The translations under genes were made by a program, and so were the position numbers. Of a stretch of DNA of 36,263 nucleotides, positions 17,492 to 26,199 are shown one piece after another; position 1 is the stretch's first letter; each line of letters starts with the position of its first letter. Origin of the DNA: Bacteroidia bacterium (GTDB taxonomy: Bacteria; Bacteroidota; Bacteroidia; Bacteroidales; F082). The stretch is from positions 1 through 36,263 of the forward strand of contig JAUNNU010000012.1 of NCBI GenBank assembly GCA_030537295.1. Direction: 5' to 3'. The notes under the pieces are model-generated. The model was not told the origin of the DNA. It did not search any database and saw only the letters and a list, made by a program, of their open reading frames with translations.

Positions 17492-17515
17492 AACAATATT
17501 TTTCAAACAAATATT

Positions 17516-19105
17516 TCAGACGGTGCATAGACCGTCTCTACACTTACCATCAAGAAGGTCAACAATTTTCACCTCGCCGGGATTCAACTCAACCTGATAT
17601 TCTTTTTCACATCCTCCGATCAAATCAATCGCATCTTCCGGAATCGTGACAGTCGCCTCTCTGACTTCATCAAGACTGAAATTGATGACAATCAGCAACT
17701 TTTCATCGTCGCAATAACGCAGAAAAGCATAAAGATATTGTGGATCGAAATCTGAATACCAAGGATTCGCCCACATCAAATCGTAAAAGCCGCCTTTTTG
17801 AATCGCCTTGCTTTTCTCTCTGAAATTCAACAATTTAGAATAAAATTCATAAACTTCAGAATTTGTGTTTCCAGAAACCATCGACTTCATCGAAACGTAG
17901 TCGAAGATTGAAGTTCTTCCGTCATCGCCGCTGAAACCCGCCGCGCCGTCGGCATCCTCGCCGTATTCCTGACCGTTGTAAATCATGAAAGGGCCTTTGT
18001 TCATCAAAGCGGACAGAGCGACAAACGGGAACGCATTTTCCGCACGTTTCATGAAACATTTTGAAGCAAGCCGCACCTCATCATGGTTTTCCATAAAACG
18101 TAACATATTATCATCCAATCCATTAAGATTCTTCCAGACATCGCTTATTGTTTCAGCACGCTGCCCGTATCTGTAGATGTTTTCAAGTGTGTTGTAAAGT
18201 CCGACCTTGTCGTAAAGATAATCAAAACCAGCTTCAATGTAATCCTTGTAAAGATTCGGCTGATAAATTTCCGCAATCATCGTGACATTGAAATCATAAC
18301 GGACATTCGAAATCGCCCAACGCCAAAACTCCACAGGCACCATCTCCGCCATGTCAACACGGAAGCCATTGATACCTTTTGAACACCAAAACCTAATGAC
18401 ATTCAACATCTTACGCCAAGTATCAGGTATCGGATTGAAATGTCTGCTTCCGTCACGATAATCAATGCCGTAATTGAGTTTTATTGCATCATACCAGTCG
18501 TTGGCCGATGGATTCGGACGGAAAACATCATTCCCGGAAGCCTTCGCCGGAAATTCACAATATTTTTCAGAATCACCTATCGGATTGACATACAACTGAT
18601 TAGGGCAATAATAGAAATTATTGTTTTGCGAAAACTCGACATTCTTATCGTCATAAGCACCGAAATCGTTTTCAATCTCCGGCTTGCACAACGACTTGTA
18701 TTCGCGTGCCAAGTGATTCGGAATGAAATCAATTATCACCTTAAGTCCGTGATTATGAATCCTTTCGACGACTGATTCAAATTCCTTCATTCTTTCTGAC
18801 GGATTTTCAGCCAGATCAGGGTCGATGTCATAATAATCGATTATCGAATATGGGGAGCCAGCCAAGCCTTTGGTAATCAACGGATTCGTCGCCTTCAGAC
18901 CGATTTCGGAATAGTCAGTCTCCGTTGAATGCCGAATCACGCCGGTAAGCCATATATGACTGATTCCCAACGACTTGATACGTTCAATTTCATCATCGGT
19001 TATGTCATTGAAAGTGCCGCAGCCGTTTTGTTTGCGTGAGCCATTAGGTTTCCACGCATCGTTTCTGTTTCCAAAAACCCTGACAAAAAGTTGGTAAATA
19101 TTCAT
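17516..19105 (-). CDS. Alpha-amylase family glycoside hydrolase (GH13), cytoplasmic
   Basis: The 529-residue protein has no signal peptide, so it probably acts on internal glycogen or imported maltodextrin. The GH13 residues are Asp251 (GFRVDMAEMV), Glu279 (MIAEIYQPN) and Asp342 (RFMENHDEVRLA), with region I as IIDFIPNHL. The C-terminal beta domain runs to about KIVDLLDGK. The last eight residues (CRDGLCTV) and the stop codon are encoded by a GTAGAGACGGT hairpin repeat. I start at the ATG at 19103-19105, three bases after the TGA of the upstream peptidase gene. A TTG at 19109-19111 is the alternative. Exact specificity (alpha-amylase, glucosidase or transferase) is not decided by these motifs. 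Confidence 0.9.
   Translation of the reverse strand: MNIYQLFVRVFGNRNDAWKPNGSRKQNGCGTFNDITDDEIERIKSLGISHIWLTGVIRHSTETDYSEIGLKATNPLITKGLAGSPYSIIDYYDIDPDLAENPSERMKEFESVVERIHNHGLKVIIDFIPNHLAREYKSLCKPEIENDFGAYDDKNVEFSQNNNFYYCPNQLYVNPIGDSEKYCEFPAKASGNDVFRPNPSANDWYDAIKLNYGIDYRDGSRHFNPIPDTWRKMLNVIRFWCSKGINGFRVDMAEMVPVEFWRWAISNVRYDFNVTMIAEIYQPNLYKDYIEAGFDYLYDKVGLYNTLENIYRYGQRAETISDVWKNLNGLDDNMLRFMENHDEVRLASKCFMKRAENAFPFVALSALMNKGPFMIYNGQEYGEDADGAAGFSGDDGRTSIFDYVSMKSMVSGNTNSEVYEFYSKLLNFREKSKAIQKGGFYDLMWANPWYSDFDPQYLYAFLRYCDDEKLLIVINFSLDEVREATVTIPEDAIDLIGGCEKEYQVELNPGEVKIVDLLDGKCRDGLCTV
17518..17541. repeat. GTAGAGACGGT hairpin repeat inside the 3' end of the amylase gene
   Basis: AGACGGT (17518-17524) and ACCGTCT (17531-17537) pair around GCATAG; CTAC follows at 17538-17541. 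The same arms occur at 31979-32046. This copy is translated as the last residues of the amylase. Confidence 0.75.
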
Positions 19106-19107
19106 AA

Positions 19108-21162
19108 TCAAATCAAATCGAGCATGAATGCGTATTCCAAAGCAACCTCCTTGAACGGCTCAAACCTGCCCGACGCGCCGCCATGACCGTAATCCATATT
19201 GATTTTGAACAACAAAGGATTGTCATCGGTTTTGAGTTCACGCAGTTTCGCCACCCATTTCGCCGGTTCCCAATACTGCACCTGACTGTCGTGGAGCCCG
19301 GTGGTCACAAGCATTGCCGGATAGTTTTTCGCCTCCACATTGTCGTAAGGCGAATATGAAAGCATGTATTCGTAATAATCTTTCTCATTCGGATTGCCCC
19401 ATTCGTCGTATTCGCCCGTCGTGAGCGGGATGCTTTCGTCGAGCATCGTCGTGACGACATCAACAAACGGGACTTGTGCGATGACACCTTTGAAAAGCTC
19501 CGGTGCCATGTTTGCAACGGCTCCGACGAGAAGACCGCCTGCGCTTCCGCCCATCGCGAACATCTTCTTGCTATTCGTAAATCCTTGATTTATAAGATAT
19601 TCGCCACATGAGATAAAGTCATAAAACGTGTTTTTCTTTTTAAACAATTTACCGTCTTCATACCACTGCCGTCCCATCTCCTCGCCTCCGCGGATGTGCG
19701 CAATCGCCCACACGAAACCTCTGTCGAGAAGACTCAGGCGTGCCGTGGAGAAATGAGCGTCGAGGCTGTTTCCATACGAGCCGTAGCCGTAAAGCACCAA
19801 CGGATTCTGTCCGTTTTTCACCAATCCCTTCTTGTAAACCAATGAGATAGGAACAAGAACGCCGTCTTTTGCCGGAGCGTAAAGCCGTTCGGTGACGTAA
19901 TCCGAAGGCTCGTATCCGCCGACGATTTCCTGACGTTTCAGCAGTTTCGCCGTCCTGTTTATCATATCATATTGATAGACAGAGTTCGGCGTTGTCATCG
20001 AATTATACGAATATCTCAAAAATTGCGTGTCGAACTCCGGGTTCGCCGACGTCCCCACGGTGTAAGCCGGTTCGCCGAAATCGATGTAATAATCGGTTTT
20101 ACCGTCCCACGACAGCACCCGCATATTCACAAGTCCGTTTTTCCTTTCCTCGATGACAATGAAATCTGAAAAAATATCGAAGTCCTCTATCAAGACATCT
20201 TCGCGATAAGGGATGAACTCCTCCCAGTTTTCCTTTTCAGTAGCATTTACAGGAGTTCTCATTATCTTGAAGTTCTTCGCGCCGTCGGCATTTGTCGTGA
20301 TATAGAAGTAATCGCCGTAATGACCAACTCCGTAAAGCATGTCGTTCTGCCGTTTCTGGAAAATCCTGAACTCGTCTTTCGGGCGGTCGGCGTCGATGAA
20401 ACGAATCTCCGAGCTCATCGTGCTGTCCAAAGTTATGACGATGTATCTGTCTGATTTTGTTTTACCTACGAAAGCATAAAACGTCTCATCCTTTTCATAA
20501 TAAACCTCGACATCGTCTTTCGGATCCGTGCCGATTTCGTGACGCATTATCCTGCATGAGCGGAGTGACTCGTCCTTCATGCTGTAGAAAATGGTTTTGT
20601 TATCATTAGCCCAGACCATGTTACCCGCCGTGTTCTGAATGACTTCAGGATACATCTTCCCGGAAGAAATCTCTTTCACAAAAATCTGGTACTGACGGCG
20701 GCTCACCGTGTCGATGCTATATGCAATCAACTGATTATCAGGGCTGATACTATATCCACCGACATCAAAGAAAGAATATCCCTTCGACATTTCATATCCG
20801 TCGAGAAGAACTTCCTCGGCGGCTTTCTCCATCGTTTCGTCAATGTTTTCTGATATTGCCTGCCTGCGGCAATAAATCGGATATTCCATCCCTTCCTCGA
20901 AACGGGTGTAATACACGTAGCCTTTATGTTTCACAGGGACAGAGACATCTTCTTGCCTAATCCTGCTGACGATTTCTTTAAACAATTGATCCTGAAGCGG
21001 TTCAGTATGTTTCATCATCTCTTTTTCGTATGCATTCTCGGCATTGAGATAATCGATCACTTCAGGATTTTCGCGCTCGTTGAGCCAATAATAATCATCC
21101 ACACGAGTATGTCCGTGAATCGTCATCTCGTGTGGAATTTTTTTCAATGAAGGTTTTGTCAT
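19108..21162 (-). CDS. ptrB: Oligopeptidase B-like serine peptidase (S9A family)
   Basis: The 684-residue protein has no signal peptide and is expected in the cytoplasm, where oligopeptidase B cleaves short peptides after basic residues. It has an N-terminal beta-propeller (about 70-410) and an alpha/beta-hydrolase domain (about 415-684). The triad is Ser540 (MGGSAGGLLVGA), Asp625 (TTGLHDSQVQYWEP) and His660 (NMDYGHGGASGR). The segments DDYYWLNERENPEV and RGFVWAIAHIRGGEEMGRQW are characteristic of this branch rather than prolyl endopeptidase. It starts three bases after the TonB receptor stop, and its own stop abuts the amylase start, so it sits in the middle of the operon. Confidence 0.92.
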   Translation of the reverse strand: MTKPSLKKIPHEMTIHGHTRVDDYYWLNERENPEVIDYLNAENAYEKEMMKHTEPLQDQLFKEIVSRIRQEDVSVPVKHKGYVYYTRFEEGMEYPIYCRRQAISENIDETMEKAAEEVLLDGYEMSKGYSFFDVGGYSISPDNQLIAYSIDTVSRRQYQIFVKEISSGKMYPEVIQNTAGNMVWANDNKTIFYSMKDESLRSCRIMRHEIGTDPKDDVEVYYEKDETFYAFVGKTKSDRYIVITLDSTMSSEIRFIDADRPKDEFRIFQKRQNDMLYGVGHYGDYFYITTNADGAKNFKIMRTPVNATEKENWEEFIPYREDVLIEDFDIFSDFIVIEERKNGLVNMRVLSWDGKTDYYIDFGEPAYTVGTSANPEFDTQFLRYSYNSMTTPNSVYQYDMINRTAKLLKRQEIVGGYEPSDYVTERLYAPAKDGVLVPISLVYKKGLVKNGQNPLVLYGYGSYGNSLDAHFSTARLSLLDRGFVWAIAHIRGGEEMGRQWYEDGKLFKKKNTFYDFISCGEYLINQGFTNSKKMFAMGGSAGGLLVGAVANMAPELFKGVIAQVPFVDVVTTMLDESIPLTTGEYDEWGNPNEKDYYEYMLSYSPYDNVEAKNYPAMLVTTGLHDSQVQYWEPAKWVAKLRELKTDDNPLLFKINMDYGHGGASGRFEPFKEVALEYAFMLDLI

Positions 21163-21165
21163 AAT

Positions 21166-23502
21166 TTAGAATGTGAGTGTCAGACCTATGCTTGGCATGA
21201 TTGGCAGCTGATACATCGTCTCGCCTGTTACTATGTCAACATAGAAGACATTCTGTCGGTTGTACATGTTTGTGACGCTGAGGTCAAGTTCGAGATTAAC
21301 TCTGTCGTTGAACATGAACTTGCGTTTTGCGTCGAGGTCAAATCTGTGATATGTAGGCAGTTCGCCTTTGTTCAGGTCATCGTAGATAAGTCCGAGGTCG
21401 CCGCTGTTACAGATAAACCCGTCGCCTATATCGGACATCTGATAATGTTCGTAGAAGCCGCTGACTTGCGTGAACGGGAAGCCTGAACCGAAGTTCCAAC
21501 GGCCGCTGATTTCCCATTGTTTACGTGCGCCTGCACTGTAGGTCACGATGACATTGATGTTATGGCGGCGGTCGTAGTGAGTGCGGTAGTTCACCAACTC
21601 ACGGTCTTCATTTTCATAGTTTTTATTGACATGAGCGTACGAATATGCTGCCCAGATATACCACCTGAACTGTTCATATTTCACCGAAAGGTCAACGCCG
21701 TAAGCCTTGCCGTTCTCGATCATGAAGTCCTTTTTGAGAATCTCTGATGTCCCGGCGGGAGCGTTGGTCTCGGAGTAAAGCTGGTTTCTGTTCATGTTCG
21801 TGAGCTGCTTGAAATCTTTGAGATAACCTTCGAGGTTAAGTGTCACGTTATCAACGACATCAAACTCTGTTCCGAGGATGTAATGGTTAGCTTTCTGCAA
21901 GCGTGTCGTTACATCTTTGCCGTTGAATTTCTTCGGAAGGTCGTCAGTTCCTGAAAGGAAGCCGTAGAAGAGATTGACCACGTCACGGTCGCTGTTGGCG
22001 GCGATGAGGTTCTGTGAATACATGCCCAAGGCGCCTTTCAGGCGGAACCAGTCCGTGACATTATACTTGATGGCGAGACGCGGCTCCGGCGACGCTTCCG
22101 AGAGAGAAGCATACCATTGCAGACGGAAACTCGGCTCGATGATGAGTTTGTTGAGCTGCCATTTGTACTTGATGAAAGCACCGAGCTCGGTGGTGTTTTC
22201 AGTCTGATTGATGGAGATTCCGTTGGATTTCACATAATCGAACACCGTCTTGAAACCAAGGAATTCCACACCATATTTCAATGTGTTTTTGCCAAGAAAA
22301 TATGAGAAGTTGAAGCCCACGTTGAATCCGCCGATGGAGCTTGACCTCGGTTTGTTGTTGGCCTCCGAAAGTTCAGCGACATAGTTGGAATAAGCGATGT
22401 TACCTTCGATGAGAACCGGAGATTTTCCGGGGATGACAACAAAACTCGAACCTGCGCCATACGATTTCCAGTTGAAATCGGAAATCGACTTGTAGTTATT
22501 AACCTGGTCGTTGAAGCTGAAACCGAAGAGATTCACCTTGCTTCCGTTCACCGCGTTAAGTGACACCTTGCCGTAAAAATCCTCATAGTTATAAGGTAAA
22601 ATGCCGCAGTCAATCATCGGGTTATAGATTACGTCACTCGTCTTTTCAAGATATGAAGCCTTTGCCGAGAGGATGAACGACAGGCTGATGTCGTTGTCAG
22701 ACTTTGCCTTTTTCAGAGGGCCTTCGAGGAGAACTTTCGCGCCGAATGTGGTTGCGCCCACCTTTCCGGAAAGACGTTTTTTGTTGCCGTCACGCGTCGA
22801 AATATCCATGACCGATGAGACTCTCCCACCGTATTCGGCTCCGAAGCCACCGGTATAGACCTCGGCGTTCCTGATGATGTCGGTGTCGAAGACCGAGAAG
22901 AGACCGATGCTGTGGAACGGGTTATATACCACCATGCCGTCGAGGAGCACCTTGTTCTGAATCGGGGAGCCGCCGCGGATATAAAGCTGACCGCCCTGGT
23001 CGCCGGTGAACACGACACCCGGAAGGACTTGCAGATACTGCGCGAGGTCAGCCTGACCGCCCACCGACGGGATCTTGGTGATGGTCTTCGGCGTGATATT
23101 CACGACAGACGTCTTGGTCTCCGTCCTCGCCTCAATCTTGTCAGCCGTGACATTCACCGCCTCAAGTTGAATCGAAGCCTCTTTCAAATTATATTTCTTT
23201 GTAAGTATCTGATTGTTTTTCAACGAAATAGGATCTTGAATCGTATCAAAACCGACCATCGTCACCATAACATTATAGTTTCCATCAGGGATTCTCGTGA
23301 TGCTGAAATACCCGTTCAGGTCGGTCGTTGCGCCCAATGTTGTACCTTCCAAATAGACATTAGCGAACATCATCGGCTCGCCGGTGGTTGTTTCATACAC
23401 GAAACCTTTCACCGTATTTGAACTTTGGGCAAATGCAAAAACACTGATTGTCAACAATATAGCAGTAAGCACTAATTTCTTCAGGGTAGCAATCTTATTC
23501 AT
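21166..23502 (-). CDS. TonB-dependent outer-membrane receptor with N-terminal carboxypeptidase-like domain
   Basis: This 778-residue protein imports an unknown ligand across the outer membrane using TonB energy. After the signal peptide (ending FAFAQ) comes a CarboxypepD_reg-like domain (about 30-115, VKGFVYETTTGEPMMFANVY). The plug domain (about 130-250) carries LPGVVFTGDQGGQLYIRGGS. The rest is the barrel, ending in an aromatic residue (…PSIGLTLTF). At under 800 residues it is shorter than SusC proteins and no SusD partner is next to it, so a polysaccharide role is not implied. It heads the run receptor, oligopeptidase, amylase, branching enzyme and polyserine protein. Gene spacing is 3 bases or less for the first steps and about 20 later. 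Confidence 0.92.
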   Translation of the reverse strand: MNKIATLKKLVLTAILLTISVFAFAQSSNTVKGFVYETTTGEPMMFANVYLEGTTLGATTDLNGYFSITRIPDGNYNVMVTMVGFDTIQDPISLKNNQILTKKYNLKEASIQLEAVNVTADKIEARTETKTSVVNITPKTITKIPSVGGQADLAQYLQVLPGVVFTGDQGGQLYIRGGSPIQNKVLLDGMVVYNPFHSIGLFSVFDTDIIRNAEVYTGGFGAEYGGRVSSVMDISTRDGNKKRLSGKVGATTFGAKVLLEGPLKKAKSDNDISLSFILSAKASYLEKTSDVIYNPMIDCGILPYNYEDFYGKVSLNAVNGSKVNLFGFSFNDQVNNYKSISDFNWKSYGAGSSFVVIPGKSPVLIEGNIAYSNYVAELSEANNKPRSSSIGGFNVGFNFSYFLGKNTLKYGVEFLGFKTVFDYVKSNGISINQTENTTELGAFIKYKWQLNKLIIEPSFRLQWYASLSEASPEPRLAIKYNVTDWFRLKGALGMYSQNLIAANSDRDVVNLFYGFLSGTDDLPKKFNGKDVTTRLQKANHYILGTEFDVVDNVTLNLEGYLKDFKQLTNMNRNQLYSETNAPAGTSEILKKDFMIENGKAYGVDLSVKYEQFRWYIWAAYSYAHVNKNYENEDRELVNYRTHYDRRHNINVIVTYSAGARKQWEISGRWNFGSGFPFTQVSGFYEHYQMSDIGDGFICNSGDLGLIYDDLNKGELPTYHRFDLDAKRKFMFNDRVNLELDLSVTNMYNRQNVFYVDIVTGETMYQLPIMPSIGLTLTF

Positions 23503-23537
23503 TTATTCAGTCTTATAGTGATACGATTTAAAACGTG

Positions 23538-23545
23538 CAAAGATA
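23538..23545 (-). promoter_or_regulatory. -7 box of the TonB receptor operon
   Basis: The minus strand reads TATCTTTG (TAnnTTTG), 35 bases before the ATG at 23502. No clear -33 box was found. The rest of the 188-base gap up to the dnaJ-like gene holds only a hairpin. Confidence 0.55.
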
Positions 23546-23639
23546 GTGAAATAATTTAAAGTATGAATAAATTTTATGATGTTTTGCTTAAATCCACAAA
23601 AGGTCGGCGACGTTGCGCGACAGGAAATCGGAGAATAGC

Positions 23640-23658
23640 CGTTTTTAGGATAAAAACG
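23640..23658. other. Perfect hairpin CGTTTTTA-GGA-TAAAAACG
   Basis: Eight-base arms around a 3-base loop lie 32 bases beyond the stop of the dnaJ-like gene. No T run follows, so it is a weak candidate for 3'-end formation rather than a standard terminator. Confidence 0.4.
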
Positions 23659-23690
23659 CCCCGAAAGTCTTTACCTGATTCATCTCTTTT

Positions 23691-24614
23691 TTACTTTTTC
23701 GCAAGTATCTCCGCCTGTCTTATCAGCTCCAATTCTTTTTCAGAAAACTTTTTCGGAAGCGAAAGTTGCACCTTCAGCAGCAGCACGCCCTCGCCTTCCT
23801 GACCGTAATGCGGCATTCCCAATCCCTTGAGTCTCAACACGCTGTTATTCTGAGTCTGCGGTTTTATCGGCACGTTCACGGTGCCTTTCATCGTCTCGAC
23901 AGGAATTTTTCCGCCGAGGATTGCAGTATAGACATCGACATTTATGTTTTTAATCAGGTCGTCGTCATCACGTTGATATTCATTGTCTTTGGCTATGTTT
24001 ATCTTCATCAGCAGGTCGCCGTTCTCGCCTCCGTTGACGCCGGGGTTGCCTTTGCCTTTCACGCGCAAGGTCTGTCCGTCCTTCACGCCGGGTTTTATCG
24101 ACACTTTAATCGTCTGACTGCCAATATTTATCAGTCGTTGTGAACCGAAATACGCCTCACGCAGCGTGAGGTTCAGCGATGCCGACATATCCTGTCCTTT
24201 CATGGCTCTTGAACGTCCGCGGCGACCACCGAAATTTCCGAAACCACCTATATTGCCGAAGTTGAAACCGCCTCTGCCACCCTGTCCGCCGAAGAACATA
24301 TCGAAGAAATCAGAGAAACCGCTTGCGCCAAAGCCTTGACCACCAAAGCCTTGGAATCCACCACGTCCGCCGAAACCGGCGTTTTCATATTGTTTCCAGT
24401 TTGCGCCAAGCTCATCGTATTTCTTGCGCGAGTCCTCTTTGCCCAAGACCTCGTATGCCTCGGTGATCTCCTTGAACTTCTCCTCCGCCGCCTTGTCGCC
24501 CGGATTCTTGTCGGGATGATATTTCACCGCCAACTTCCTGAACGCCTTTTTTATCTCATCCTGCGTCGCCGAACGCCCGACGCCAAGCACCTTGTAATAA
24601 TCTTTGTATTCCAT
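23691..24614 (-). CDS. DnaJ-family co-chaperone, CbpA-like (class B J-protein)
   Basis: J-proteins deliver substrates to DnaK and stimulate its ATPase. The 307-residue product has a J domain (1-70) with the HPD motif at 33-35. A Gly/Phe-rich linker follows (about 78-135, [17 protein letters not shown]), and two C-terminal substrate-binding domains cover about 140-295. The zinc-finger domain of true DnaJ is absent, so CbpA-like is the best name. A purine-rich AGAAAGGA lies six bases before the ATG, one of the few Shine-Dalgarno-like sites in the window. It lies behind the LiaF-like gene but a strong terminator separates them. No -7 box was found between the terminator and the start. Confidence 0.93.
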   Translation of the reverse strand: MEYKDYYKVLGVGRSATQDEIKKAFRKLAVKYHPDKNPGDKAAEEKFKEITEAYEVLGKEDSRKKYDELGANWKQYENAGFGGRGGFQGFGGQGFGASGFSDFFDMFFGGQGGRGGFNFGNIGGFGNFGGRRGRSRAMKGQDMSASLNLTLREAYFGSQRLINIGSQTIKVSIKPGVKDGQTLRVKGKGNPGVNGGENGDLLMKINIAKDNEYQRDDDDLIKNINVDVYTAILGGKIPVETMKGTVNVPIKPQTQNNSVLRLKGLGMPHYGQEGEGVLLLKVQLSLPKKFSEKELELIRQAEILAKK

Positions 24615-24647
24615 GTTTTTCCTTTCTTATCCTTGTTTCATCTACAT

Positions 24648-24675
24648 AAAAAAGAGACGCAACGAATTGCGCCTC
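24648..24675 (-). terminator. Intrinsic terminator with UUCG tetraloop behind the LiaF-like gene
   Basis: On the minus strand GAGGCGCAA pairs with TTGCGTCTC (9 bp, one G·T) around a TTCG loop, followed by six T. It lies 47 bases after the stop at 24723. The arms resemble the GAGACG/CGTCTC hairpin family. Confidence 0.85.
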
Positions 24676-24722
24676 CACCAAATTTTGTGCCAAAATGTAA
24701 TTTTAAATTAAAATATTGAAAA

Positions 24723-25712
24723 TCAATAACGTAAAATATCAATGTCTGACACCGCACCCGACAATTCAATCACAATGTTCTGCGACACAGCACCGTAGTT
24801 TCCAGCCTCGTAAACACCTCTGTCAACTTTCGTGAAACCTTCAAACGACTTGCTGCTCAAAGCCGACTCGCATTCAATCCTGCAACCCGCCGACTCCGGA
24901 ATACGAATGGTGATTTTTGAAACACCTGTCTCAATGTCGATTTTCGTGTTGTCATGAAGATTGCCTATTTTCATGTCAACATTACAGACACCGCATTCCA
25001 TGTTGACTTCGGAAACCTTGTAATTTGAAAAGTCAAAATCAACATCACAGACACCAAATTCAAAGTCAAATTTCCATATAGGATTGGTATTCAATGATAT
25101 AGTGAATTTATTATCTTGTTTCTTCAAATCTTTGGTCTTGCCTTCGCTTGTGAATTTTATCTCGGCTTCGTTTGAACCGTCGTACCTCACATTGAATCCC
25201 TGACGGATAAACATGCTGGAATTCGTCGCATATATCAGATTTGATGTCGGAGAACCGATCTTCAACTCACCGACACCGTAATTGGCTTCAACTTCAGCAT
25301 ATTTCACGCTTTTTTTGTACGGCTCAGAAAATTCCTGTAGATTCTCGTCGTGAGTGATTTCATTTTCAACTGTATCATCTTGTTTTTCAACTGATTCATC
25401 AAAGAAATCCCAATCGTCATCTTTAAAGATTTCCATATTTATCTTTCTGTCTCCAAATTGATTTTTCACCAAGCTGTGATATCCTATTGCCCCGCAAACC
25501 AAAATCAAGACTATGATGCCTGTGCGAATCCACCTGTTGACCGGAATCATGCTTACTCCAATGATTATCAATAATAAAGGCCATAATCTGATGAGTTGTG
25601 ACCAAACTATGTGGATGTGGAAAAACGTCACGCAAAGTGCAAATATCCCGATTAGAATCATAATCACTCCGGTGGCGAATCCGTCGCCTGATTTATCATG
25701 TGCGTTACTCAT
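24723..25712 (-). CDS. LiaF-like membrane protein (DUF5668-type N-terminus, adhesin-like C-terminus)
   Basis: The 329-residue protein has three or four N-terminal membrane segments (about 13-85, including GVIMILIGIFALCVTFF and LWPLLLIIIGVSMI). A charged linker is followed by a beta-rich C-terminal domain (about 130-329). That domain contains repeating strands such as VEANYGVGELKIGSP, VCDVDFDFSNYKV and VCNVDMKIGNL. This matches the layout of LiaF and related cell-envelope stress sensors. Its start overlaps the end of the PspC gene by eight bases, so the two are translationally coupled and probably act together at the membrane. A role in sensing envelope damage is inferred from family and context only. 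Confidence 0.82.
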   Translation of the reverse strand: MSNAHDKSGDGFATGVIMILIGIFALCVTFFHIHIVWSQLIRLWPLLLIIIGVSMIPVNRWIRTGIIVLILVCGAIGYHSLVKNQFGDRKINMEIFKDDDWDFFDESVEKQDDTVENEITHDENLQEFSEPYKKSVKYAEVEANYGVGELKIGSPTSNLIYATNSSMFIRQGFNVRYDGSNEAEIKFTSEGKTKDLKKQDNKFTISLNTNPIWKFDFEFGVCDVDFDFSNYKVSEVNMECGVCNVDMKIGNLHDNTKIDIETGVSKITIRIPESAGCRIECESALSSKSFEGFTKVDRGVYEAGNYGAVSQNIVIELSGAVSDIDILRY

Positions 25713-26130
25713 TGTTCTGTTTCTTTTGAGAGTTCAATATTATTACAATTCCAAGTGCGATAAGTATGACAGGCCACAGTTTCCAAATCCAGTCAATCGG
25801 CATGAAATTGTCGATGAGAGCTAATAAACCTATGCCAATCAATATGATAGCTGTGACGACAGCTCCCTTTTGAAACCCTTTTTTGTCGTCTTCAACTACA
25901 TTGATTTCAACAGGTTCATCATTTTTGCAGTTAAAGCCGATGACTTTCTGCGAAGGCGCCACGATCCAGAGGATGACATAAAGCCAGAATCCGAAGCTGC
26001 CGCAGAGAGCCGCCACGACGAAAAGCACACGCACCAAAGTTACATCCATGTTGAGATAATCGGCTAATCCGGCGCACACACCGCCGATGACCTTGTTAGT
26101 TGCCGAACGTTCAAATCTTTTGTTTTCCAT
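25705..26130 (-). CDS. PspC domain protein
   Basis: The 141-residue protein starts with a PspC domain (about 4-62, ERSATNKVIGGVCAGLADYL…LYVILWIVAPSQK), as in the inner-membrane phage-shock protein C. The C-terminal half has two further membrane segments (about 88-104 and 112-131, WKLWPVILIALGIVIIL) that resemble those of the following LiaF-like protein. No PspA gene is nearby. The gene pair is divergent from the GH106 gene with a 69-base gap. Confidence 0.9.
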   Translation of the reverse strand: MENKRFERSATNKVIGGVCAGLADYLNMDVTLVRVLFVVAALCGSFGFWLYVILWIVAPSQKVIGFNCKNDEPVEINVVEDDKKGFQKGAVVTAIILIGIGLLALIDNFMPIDWIWKLWPVILIALGIVIILNSQKKQNNE

Positions 26131-26175
26131 CTGATAAAATTTTTGTTGTTTGTCTGTTTTTATCTTTTTTTTACC

Positions 26176-26183
26176 TATTTTCG
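26176..26183 (+). promoter_or_regulatory. Possible -7 box of the GH106-GH28 operon
   Basis: TATTTTCG is one base off TAnnTTTG and lies 16 bases before the ATG at 26200. A TTTG is at 26149-26152, but the 23-base spacing is longer than usual. Confidence 0.35.
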
Positions 26184-26199
26184 CAAAAAAATAACAAAT

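Noticed and set aside
21166..23502. SusC of a polysaccharide utilisation locus
   Set aside because: The receptor is about 200 residues shorter than typical SusC proteins and has no SusD neighbour.
23563..23802. Possible small plus-strand gene between the TonB receptor and dnaJ-like genes
   Set aside because: No promoter was found, the composition is odd and half of it overlaps the dnaJ-like coding region.
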